Part shown: piece by piece, positions 35,958-45,046 of the stretch | Numbering within the stretch: position 1 is the first letter of the stretch | How the letters are laid out: the number at the start of each line of letters is the position of its first letter | NCBI GenBank assembly: GCA_025526995.1 | Contig: JAHLKG010000016.1 | Span: 1 to 64,000 of the forward strand | DNA length: 64,000 nucleotides | Reading direction: 5' to 3' | Source of the DNA: Powellomyces hirtus | Lineage: Eukaryota > Chytridiomycota > Chytridiomycetes > Spizellomycetales > Powellomycetaceae | Notes under the pieces: model-generated | Told to the model about the DNA's origin: nothing | What the model saw: the letters and a program-made list of their open reading frames with translations, nothing else | The model's database searches: none | Position numbers and translations under genes: made by a program

Positions 35958-35966
35958 TATAAATAG
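35958..35966 (+). promoter_or_regulatory. Orphan TATA-like box
   Basis: TATAAATAG, identical to the boxes before PEPCK and the carboxypeptidase gene, followed by a pyrimidine-rich stretch resembling a leader, but no recognisable gene follows. Confidence 0.35.
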
Positions 35967-37756
35967 CTGCTGTTTCCGCCCTCCCCTGCTCGCCTTTCAT
36001 TCACTTCTCTCTACCTTCTCACTGCTCTTCCCTACCCATCAACGTGAAGACTTCCTTCGCTCCCTCAACTCTCACTCTCTACGACTTCACGACTTCAATA
36101 CTTTTTTTCGCTTTCATCAAGACTTCAACACTCCTGGCATCTCAAAGCCAAGTGCTTTTGTCGGGGTTCATTTCCATGCTTTTCCCATCTTTCTTTCTTT
36201 CTTTGTTTGGACGTTTCCTCCCCGTTCCCAATTTTCTTTGTTGCGTGGACGTTTGGGGCGTCGGCGGCGCTTTTGCGACGTACGCCAGGGCATGGCTTTG
36301 CAGACATGCGCGAGTGGTGACGCATGTTTCCGAAAGCAATGGGGTCGCGTATCGCTTCTTGAGGTCCTCAGCTTTCGCTAGGATCCTCCCCGATCCCAAA
36401 AAAAAATTTCCTCCCCCGTTCCCAATTTTCTTTGTTTCTTTGCTTGGACGTTTCCGCGTCTCACTTGGTCGGAATGTTTGAAACCCGGTACGAGAGCTGC
36501 AACGCTCATTAATAACTAGCAGTGCCAGAGAGAGCTGCAACGCTCAGCAATATCTAGCGAACAGTTCGGGACCGAAATTGTCCAAATCGGTCAACTAAGA
36601 CCGCGCCCCTCGTCCCTTGCATGACGTTAAAGCGCGGCCGTTGATCGCTGACCCCCGGTGGACAGGAGGCCGTCACACCAAACCTGGAGTTGCCGCTCCC
36701 AGGCAACGGAATTGGTACCGGGGTTTCCCTTTGGAGAACACTATTTGTTTCGACTCGTTTAGTTTGTAATAATCATAATAAAATCGTTCAAGCATCTACT
36801 TCTCTTGTCAACGGCTCTTTTGAATTTCGGCTGTTTTCTCTTCGTGTTTTCAAAAGAGCACTGTGGTTCTCCTTTTTCCCAATTCTGCATGTTCGGTCGG
36901 CTACTATGTGCTCCAGTGTCGGAGGAATACAGGAATAGCTACAACAGAGCATAACAGAACATGCAGCCGCATTGGTATCCGTGATTGGCTCAAGGTAACC
37001 CCAATTGCGCGCGCGAAAGTTGGACCAAAGCGAGAGCAGCGGACGCCGCGGGGTGTGCACCGACCGCAGCTATGAAGTAGAGTCCATGTCGTGTTATCAT
37101 GGTTCACTCCACGGCGAATGGCAAGTTGTTTGTAGGTAGACCGGTGTCCAGAGGATGGACGTTCGGCAACGGTATAGTACAGTGAAAGCTACCCCTCAAC
37201 CACATGTGCTTTCCTCCAATTTCGTTCCGGTTCTCCGCCTCAACAGCGGAGTTTGCGCAATGTCAAAAAGTATAGCGGTAGGACCCTGAAAAAGTAGGGA
37301 TCAGAAGATGGAAGTTCCTGCAATGTTCTGCGGCGCGGTACTGAACTATGTCTACAACAATGGAATCATTGCGATGCGCAAATCTTCAGGGTTCGGTAGA
37401 GTGAACTATTTGATGAAAGTTTATTTGATGTAGTGCAGGGTAAACTTTGAGTAGGGAACGCCAAACTACCAGCTGTGTTACGCATATTTGGTTAAAGGCT
37501 TGCGTGCAGGTAGCAATCATCACCATTTTGGAGAGGCATCAACTCCCCGAGGTAGATTTGATGTCATTGGGGCTCTGTGATGTGATACCCCGGGCATGCA
37601 CTTGTATTATGTGATACGTTTCCGGCACAGAGTTTGGTAATGAGCAAGAAGAGAGAGAGAGAGGGTTGTGATAGAGAGATGGAGAATGACGGTTCATGAT
37701 GTGAATGGTCAATGCGAATATATTGTCGGGATGGTGATAGAGACAAACAAATTATC

Positions 37757-39340
37757 TTAATACGCCGTAACAAACAGCCGCAACAACTGCAACTGTTCAT
37801 CAGCGCCATCGACAAGCGCCTTGTCCATCTCCGCGATGCTGATCGAGATCTTGGATTTTTGGATGGACGAGAGGTGGTCGTCTGTGATGATGCGGTCTTG
37901 TAACTGCAGGTCGTTCAAGAGCAGAGAGGGGTTGGCGCGAGTTAGTTGACAGTGCAAATGATGGATAACTGGGTGGGTTTCATGTTTGCTCCCACCTGGT
38001 CCAACAGCTGAGTTCCAGAGTATCCCAGCCGTACAACCCGTTCGACGGCGAGTTCCATCTTGGCAACGTCACGCGAGTGCCAAGCGGCGAGAAGGCCGTC
38101 AATGACCGGTTCTGGCACAACCTATTTTCAAATTAGCTTCCCACATTACAATCGCGTGCTGTAAGTCGCCTCCCCTCTGTCTGACTCTTACCCCGGCTAT
38201 TTCCCATATCGCTTCTTTGGTGATCACATTCGTTTTATGCAAGCGAAACGCACTCTGCAGCAACATAATGGATCGTCGCATGTCACCGTCCGCGAGTCTA
38301 ACGAGCGTCTCCACTGTCTCCCTCGGTGCATTCACGCCCTCGTTCTGGCAAATGTGCTCGATGCGCGAGGTCGTGGATGCCGTATCGAGGGGCTTGAAGC
38401 GGAATTTGGCACATCGGGAAGCCAGCGGCTCGATAATTCTGCGCGAGAAGGATTCAGCGTGGCGAACGAGTGTGCTGGTTTGAAGGAAGGGATGTACCTG
38501 CTGATGTAGTTGCAAATGAGGCAAAAGCGGGTGGATTTGGAGTAGGTTTCCATGGTGCGGCGGAGGGCAGACTGCGCATCGGTGGTCATGGAGTCAGCTT
38601 CGTCAAGAATGATGATTTTGTAAGGTGGGCATGGCCAGCCGCTAATTCCCAGTGGGGGAAAACGACGGTTAGAGAACCAAACAGCGCGAGCTCCTACTAA
38701 TCCAGCTTGAAATCCCCCAACTCACTTGACGGAATGACTGACTGTGACTTTGGCAAAGTTCTTCACCTTGGCTCTGATGACATCAATTCCCCGCTCGTCA
38801 GAGGCATTGAGCTCTAGCACGCGGTCCCGGATCATATCTGGGCTGTGTGGGTTGACGTATTGATCAGAAATGCGTTGAGACACAAGAGCACACATCCAAC
38901 GTCTCATTCCGATGGGTTAGAGACGCTCCACAGTTTGCTTTTCGGTAAGCTTCTGATGGGGTGTATGGAGCGCTCACCCGTAAAGCTCTTTCGCCAAGGC
39001 CAGAATTGTCGACGTTTTGCCTGTCCCTGGTGGTCCATAGAACAGCAAATGTGGGAGCTGCACACCAGATTCAAATCATATTTTCGGTCAACATTTCATC
39101 ACAGAATCTACCAGCGCAAACGTTTGTGAATGGTCTTTGCCTGCGTACATTTTGGGATTCCAGAGTCTTCTGAAGCACGGCGACGACTTCCTCTTGTGAG
39201 CTAATATCATTCATGTCCTTTGGTCGATATTTCTCGATCCATGGCCGGCTCGGTAGTTCACGCCCTGGAACAGCAGCTGAACCTTTCGGAGCAGGCTTGG
39301 GCTTTTGTTGGAAGAAGTTTGGTGCCATGTTTTTTGACAT
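37757..39340 (-). CDS. Replication factor C small subunit (human RFC4 / yeast Rfc2 type)
   Basis: Subunit of the clamp loader that opens PCNA at primer ends. Seven exons (39149-39340, 38978-39057, 38726-38842, 38498-38641, 38192-38438, 37996-38121, 37757-37903) give 350 aa with consistent phases. Motifs in order: PWIEKYRPK (RFC box II), Walker [36 protein letters not shown], Walker [32 protein letters not shown] with the SRC arginine finger ([17 protein letters not shown]), then [11 protein letters not shown] sensor 2. The C-terminal collar domain ends ...[16 protein letters not shown], which with the WPCPPYK insertion points to the RFC4/Rfc2 type rather than other small subunits. The start is [10 protein letters not shown]; a second ATG lies four codons later. 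Confidence 0.95.
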
Positions 39341-39622
39341 AGATAGTATGCGAATATTGGCAATATTGAATATTGACAGTATGCAAACCCGTTTGGATTG
39401 ACAGGGTGGACGGGGCCTCGGACAAGTCGGACAAATGGGCGTCACGGGACTCCACGTGAAAGGAAGTATGTCACAGCGAAGCCACACGGAATGATGTGAA
39501 TTATTTGGTCATCAATTGAGACTTTTTGATACTACGTCATGCACACCTTCCATCATGATTCGCGCGTGTGCCTTTCATTGTTGTCGTGTTCGTCATTCAT
39601 TCGTTCATGATGCACACTGCGA

Positions 39623-39630
39623 TATAAAAG
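39623..39630 (+). promoter_or_regulatory. TATA box of the repeat-protein gene
   Basis: TATAAAAG, 144 bp upstream of the start codon, followed by a CA-repeat leader (39687-39706). Confidence 0.55.
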
Positions 39631-39773
39631 GAACACCCCCCTCGCTATCCCCCTGACGTTGTTCATCAACCCACTCAACACACAAAACCACACACACACA
39701 CACACGCAAGCAAGCAAGTTGGCTGCTGCCCCATCACATCAACACACATTCCCTCCGTACCTACGCAATCATC

Positions 39774-41696
39774 ATGTACAGAGCTACTCAAGCCGCCTGC
39801 CGGATATCCTCCCGTCGCGTCGTGATGACGCGTCCATCAGTGCGCCCGCAAGTCATGATGCGCAAGCTCGCCACCCAGCCTGCACCAGCAGCCGCCTCAA
39901 CGGGTGCCTCGCACTTTGTCGCCGGTGTTGCTGGCGGCACAGCGGTGCTGCTCGCCGGTTACGGATACTACCGATACAGTGGGGCGCACAAGATTGTATC
40001 TGCTGCTCAACAGACCATCGACACCGCCAAGGCGATTCAGGACAAGGCCCCGTCCCCAACGCAGGCCGGCCGCGCGGTTGTTTCCGCGATCCGCGCCGTT
40101 GCCCCCGGATTCTTCAAGGTCGTGCCAGGACTTGACGGTGTGGTCGACAAGGGTTTTGAGCAGCTTGACCAGCTGGCCGAGACGCACGGCGATGAAGTGG
40201 AGGAGCTCGTCAACAAACTCTACGGCGACCTGCAAAAACTGGCCAAGAAGGGATTCAACGAGGACACCCTGAAGGAGGCTGTCGAGCTGGTTCAGAAGCG
40301 CGTCAAGGAAGCCCAGCAACTGGCAGTCAAAATTGGCAGTGATGCCACCGACAAGGTCCTCGCCTCGAACCCCGAACTGAAAAAGTCGGTCCAGTCCGGC
40401 ATCGAGGAACTAAAGGACATGGTGGACGTGCCTGAAGTCGAGCGCATCCTCCACGACACCTACGCTGAGCTCAAGAAGATGGCCGACAAGGGCTTCAGCC
40501 CCGAATCCATCGCCGCTGCCGGCCTTTTGGTCAAGACTCAGGTCACCAAGGCCAAGGAAGTTGCCGGCAAGGCCGGTGATGCCGCTTGGGACAAGGCGGC
40601 CGAGGCGGCCAAGCCATGGCTTAAGAAGATGCCTGAGGTTGAGAAGCTGTTGAACGGCAACATTGACAACCTCAAGAAGATTGCCAAGGAGAATGGCGGA
40701 CCCGAGCTCGAGAAGATCGTTACTGACATGTACAGCGAGCTCAAGAAGATTTCCGAGAAGGGCGTCAACAAGGACTCGATCGCACAAGCCACCAAGGTTG
40801 TCGAGACCAAGGTCGCTGAAGCAATGAAGCTCGGCGGTGGTGTGGCTGGCAAGGCCACCGATTTCGCCTGGGACAAGGCCACCGAGGCTGCCAAGCCGTA
40901 CCTGAAGAAGATGCCTGAAGTCGAGAAGCTCCTGAACGGCAAACTCGACGATCTCAAGAAGATTGCCAAGCAGAACGGCGGTCCCGAACTCGAGAAGATT
41001 GTCACCGACATGTACGCCGAACTGAAGAAGATTTCCGAGAAGGGCATCAACAAGGACACCATTGCCCAAGCGACCAAGGTCGTCGAAGACAAGGTTGCGC
41101 AAGCCACCGAGATTGGCTCGAAAGCCGCCTCCAAGGCCGGTGACATTGCCTGGGACAAGGCTGCTGAAGTCGCCAAGCCCTACCTGAAGAAGATGCCCGA
41201 AGTCCAGGAGCTCATCGACGACAAGCTGGACGACCTCAAGAAGATTGCCAAGGAGAACGGCGGCCCCGAACTCGAAAAGATTGTCACTGACATGTACAGC
41301 GAGCTCAAGAAGATTTCCGAGAAGGGCGTCAACAAGGACTCGATCGCACAAGCCAAGAAGATCGTCGAGTCCAAACTCGCCGAGGCCGGCAAGATTGGCG
41401 GCAACGTGGCCGACAAGGCGTGGCAGAAGGCCGCTGACGCCGCTCAACCTCTCCTCGACAAAGCTCCCGAATACAAGAAACTCGTCGAGTCCCAAATGGG
41501 TGACCTGCAGGAAATCGCCTCCAAGCGCGGCCCCGAAGGCGAGAAACTCATCGAGGAAACCTACAACAAGATTGCCAAGATTGCTGAGAAGGGTGTCAGC
41601 AAGTCTACGATAGCCGACATGAAAAAGGTCCTCGAAGACCAGGCATCAAAGGCCAAGAAGCTCGCTGAGAAGACTGCGGACGATGTTAAGAAATAG
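39774..41696 (+). CDS. Mitochondrial-type protein with tandem 94-aa helical repeats
   Basis: Intronless, 640 aa. The first ~35 residues are rich in Arg and Ser with no acidic residue (YRATQAACRISSRR), a typical mitochondrial presequence. Residues ~45-68 form one hydrophobic segment with glycine spacing (FVAGVAGGTAVLLAGYGYY). The rest is almost entirely amphipathic helix, Lys/Glu/Ala-rich. Three near-identical repeats of 94 aa begin KKMPEVEKLL at codons near nucleotides 40626, 40908 and 41190 (282 bp apart), each containing NGGPELEKIVTDMY and ELKKISEKG[VI]NKD; more diverged copies lie on both sides. It resembles LEA-like or apolipoprotein-like helical repeats, and could be an inner-membrane protein with a large soluble domain. 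No named family recognised. Confidence 0.85.
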   Translation: MYRATQAACRISSRRVVMTRPSVRPQVMMRKLATQPAPAAASTGASHFVAGVAGGTAVLLAGYGYYRYSGAHKIVSAAQQTIDTAKAIQDKAPSPTQAGRAVVSAIRAVAPGFFKVVPGLDGVVDKGFEQLDQLAETHGDEVEELVNKLYGDLQKLAKKGFNEDTLKEAVELVQKRVKEAQQLAVKIGSDATDKVLASNPELKKSVQSGIEELKDMVDVPEVERILHDTYAELKKMADKGFSPESIAAAGLLVKTQVTKAKEVAGKAGDAAWDKAAEAAKPWLKKMPEVEKLLNGNIDNLKKIAKENGGPELEKIVTDMYSELKKISEKGVNKDSIAQATKVVETKVAEAMKLGGGVAGKATDFAWDKATEAAKPYLKKMPEVEKLLNGKLDDLKKIAKQNGGPELEKIVTDMYAELKKISEKGINKDTIAQATKVVEDKVAQATEIGSKAASKAGDIAWDKAAEVAKPYLKKMPEVQELIDDKLDDLKKIAKENGGPELEKIVTDMYSELKKISEKGVNKDSIAQAKKIVESKLAEAGKIGGNVADKAWQKAADAAQPLLDKAPEYKKLVESQMGDLQEIASKRGPEGEKLIEETYNKIAKIAEKGVSKSTIADMKKVLEDQASKAKKLAEKTADDVKK

Positions 41697-42205
41697 ATAT
41701 ACCCCCTGCGCTCTACCCTCTCTTACCCCTACCTACCCATTGAATTTTTCGCCCCATTTTGGCTTTGAAAGCTACACCCCTTTTCTGTGAATGATTATTT
41801 TTTGGTTATATATAACCTCTTGACGTGTTTTCTCCGTGTCGACCTGTCAAACTTTCAACACATGTATGACTGCACTTTTATGCTCAATGGCCCTCCGGGG
41901 GTTACGCTTCTTGTTACGACCATCAGGGCCATTCACTCTGTATCGCGGGAGTAGACCGACTTGTCTACGTGATTTTTATACCATTTTAGACTGTATTTCA
42001 CATTCACATGTCCTTATTAAGATCAACGCATGACCGATCAGCAACAGCATCAAGTATATTCTAAAAGTCCATATGTGGAAAGCCCACAAAAACTAAAATG
42101 TGTGTAATTAAAAAGTCCCCAAAGTCCAGTTGTCCAAAAACCGATAAACACAAACATCAAAACAGCCCACATATGTACAAACGGCGCAAAAGTCTCGTTT
42201 TCTCG
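41697..42205. other. Convergent 3' intergenic region
   Basis: About 500 bp between the ends of the repeat-protein gene and the MFS gene; AT-rich, with no coding signal. Confidence 0.5.
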
Positions 42206-43742
42206 CTAAACACGGGTATCAGCACGTCGTAGTCCAACATCGAATCGCACAAAAAAGGTGCACGCAAACGCCAGCAATCCAAGGGCGCTCAGGACGGCAA
42301 AGACCGCATTGGGGTACGCGGTCGATGAAGTGGCTCCGTAGATAGCGCTTGAGCTCTGGAGACACAATTGTAAAGTGAGTGAAAAAGGTTGGGAGTTGCG
42401 ATAACAAAGTGGGCATGTAGGCCTTTACCTTTATAGCAGCCATGCCTCCTAAGCTGAGAATGACTCCATACACTGAGTTAACGGTGCCGTAACCCTCCAC
42501 AGGGGCAAACTCCAAAATGATGGTGCGGGCCGCCAAGCCAGTCAGGTTTCCAATGGTTTCGAGGGGAACAATGGCGTACAGCATCCAATACTTGTTAGCC
42601 ATGGCGAAGAGAATGGCGTGGAACATCGAGAAGGCGGTATAGTAACGCATCTGGACGAGCCCCACTTGTGCGTTCCGCAGTGTTGTCTGCTTGAGCGCGG
42701 TTTCCGAGTCGGCGGATTCTGGTCCGTCAGCAATCAGAGGCGTTCGTTCGTCATTGGCGGGAAGGCATTCGGGCGTCGGTGATGGTTTCTTGTTGTCAAA
42801 GTAGCGTCGTACGGCAGTATCGACTGCTCCAAGCCCGAACATCGATGCGATGGCACTGAAGGCACTCCAGTCGACAAGGTAGAGGGTGTTTTCCCACGTT
42901 TTCCAGCCAAACATTTGGGCTGCATAGAAGGGGACGATGAAGAGAAATCCCATTGCGCCTCCCCCTGAGAGGACGGCGATGACGACCACGAGGTATGGGA
43001 CTTTTCGCATGAGACCCAGAGTGTAGGCCACCATTGCCTTGAACCTCTTGGACAGCGGCTCGTTCGAGGTTTCCGTCCCTGGTGCGGAGACGGTGATTTT
43101 CCGAGTCTCGGGGACAACGGTGGCATAGTAGGCCAAAGTAAAGAATCCCAGGATGAAACTCAAAGTGAAGGTTGCCTCAAAACTGTCGGTGGACTTGACG
43201 AGCCATCCCCCCAACAACATGCCACTCAGATTTCCGATCATCGACACTCCGTGCAGGATGCCAAGATATCGGGTTCGATCAGCGGGGGCACAGACGTCGG
43301 CTACGGAGGAGAAGATAACCATGATGGGCGTCGAGACGCCTCCGCACACTCCCAAGAAGGTTTTCCCCAACGCCAACACCCATAATCCCACATGGTATTT
43401 GACAACAAGCACGGGACACAAGGTGTCCAGCATCAAGCCACACAGCCAGAAGAGGCAGATCGGTTTGCGGCCATATGCATCGGACAAAGGACCCGTGAGA
43501 AGGGATGTGACTAGGGAGGGAATCGTCAGCAGCATCATGAGAAGGGAAGTAAAGTCGGATGCGGGTGCAAGGATGTCGGGCAGGGTGCAGTCCAGTAACT
43601 GATCGGGTGTTACCGTATCTGCGCGGAGACCGTAATGCGCTTCACAGTATCGCTTTATGATGGCTTGGTCATAGGCATTGGCCCCAATTGCGAGGCCAAA
43701 GTTGATCATCAGAGTGGCGCCGCCAATCCTGTTGGGGAGCAT
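42206..43742 (-). CDS. MFS transporter
   Basis: Plasma- or organelle-membrane transporter of the major facilitator superfamily; substrate unknown. Exons 42429-43742 and 42206-42355 give 487 aa from MLPNRIGGATLMINFG. The loop 2-3 motif is GPLSDAYGRKPICLFWLCG (G-x-L-[SA]-D-x-x-GRK), and helix 5 carries a G-x-x-x-G-x-x-x-G-type pattern (GNLSGMLLGGWL). Ten or more hydrophobic segments can be counted, with a charged central loop (about 42700-42790) containing DERTPLI. The start is uncertain: another ATG at 43930 opens a 40-residue N-terminus (MPEVEDEAAVETG...) in a different frame, but no splice pair joins it cleanly, so the N-terminus may be longer. It is separate from the decayed MFS gene at 15 kb. 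Confidence 0.85.
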
Positions 43743-43941
43743 GAGTGTGGTGATGGGCGAACGCTTTGACAGAAGGAAAGTACGTAGGCACGGAGAACGC
43801 ACAGATAGATGGTTTTTGCAACGGTCTCGACAACGGCGGGTGGACTGCTGCCTGCAGTGGCGGAAGTCGCAACAGGCGCATGCAGAACAGGTCCTGTCTC
43901 AACAGCCGCTTCGTCTTCCACTTCAGGCATGGTTGTTGTTT

Positions 43942-43957
43942 GGGGGGGGGGGGGGGG
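43942..43957 (-). repeat. Poly-C (minus) run upstream of MFS gene
   Basis: G16 on the plus strand, that is C16 in the sense of the MFS transcript, 12 bp from the alternative ATG at 43930. Confidence 0.75.
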
Positions 43958-45046
43958 TTCAAGGGACGTGTCGGAGTGCCAATGCCTTGTGAATCCTCTG
44001 GAAAAGTAAACTGACGATGAGGAGCAACGTCTTGGGGTTAACCCAGAGAACGAGTGAGCCGTGTGAGATGTGTAAGATACTAGGCGTTTGGCTTAGACTT
44101 CTGTAGCGGAATGGAATGGAAAGAAGGAGGAGACGGTTCGGCGGTTGCAAAGAACGTCATGGGCTGCGTAATGCCAGATTAAGTTCATGGGAGGGCTAGA
44201 TTAAGGCCATGGAAATGCTAGATTAAGGCTTGCGACGACGAACCCCAAGCCTAAATGTAGGCAGGACAGTTGATCACGTTATCAATGCTAGATCTGGTCC
44301 GGTACTACTAGTGTAACAGAACGTGACACATGGCGCCGTTGCACGACGATGATGATGATGATGACAGCCGCCATCGCATGGCCTACTTTAAGCCTTGGAC
44401 CGAGTTGAACGAGTCTTGAATGAAGTCGTCCGACGCCATATGTATTTATTATCGATACCTGCTGGGTTGGTTGTCTGTCGGAAGTGGATAGATGCGTCAC
44501 AGCCAGCAATGTTTGTGACAGGGCTCTGCTTATACGGGTGAGTGGGTATGGTGACAACAGACTCGCATGCGCAGATGGGGATTCTTCATGGATCCCGCGT
44601 CCAAACACCGCTTCAAGATGAGTTACTCGTGTGCGCGGGAGAGTTGCACAGGGATGGCCGGAAACGTTCTCTTCAATGCAATGCGGCAGAGGCAGCGACA
44701 TGGCGGGGGGCAGGTCTCCCGCGCTGAGCCGCTTTTGGCTGGCCACCTGCGTCCTTGCTTTGCCTTTCAATGGTTGGTCGGGTTTCCTCGGTAAAATCTG
44801 CTAAATCCCAGCATTCCCCATCAAAGGCCTATTCTTGCCGTCGTTCTTGCTGGCCCGCAACCTGATAGCAAGCAGCGTTGTCCTATAACCTTTTTTTTTC
44901 TCTGTATATTTTGTAACCTACGCTTGACTTACCACTCGTCGCTTGTCAACACTGTTGCATAGTCCTGCCAGGCATCCGGCCTGCCCCGTGTACTCGAGTC
45001 AAGCCGTCACCCACACTAACCCAACACTCGTCACAACAATACCGCA
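43958..45046. other. Divergent promoter region MFS / ACS
   Basis: No gene recognised. Small features: a 4-fold ATG/GAT trinucleotide repeat near 44348-44361 and repeated GCTAGATTAAGG words near 44190 and 44218. Confidence 0.5.

Larger units (their letters stand above)
33439..37756. other. 4.3-kb gene-poor interval
   Basis: No intact gene found. It holds a G20 run (34146-34165), a frame-broken LRR-like relic (34580-35021), diverged direct repeats (35290-35810), an orphan TATAAATAG (35958) followed by a C/T-rich stretch with repeated TTCCCAATTTTCTTTG (36225 and 36420), and a 41-bp-spaced direct repeat GAGAGCTGCAACGCTCA (36491 and 36532). ORFs at 33544-33951, 35884-36381 and 36044-36481 lack family features. 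Confidence 0.5.

Noticed and set aside
40410..41495. 361-codon minus-strand ORF within the repeat-protein gene
   Set aside because: Mirror of the 94-aa repeats; it repeats with the same 282-bp period and has no independent features.
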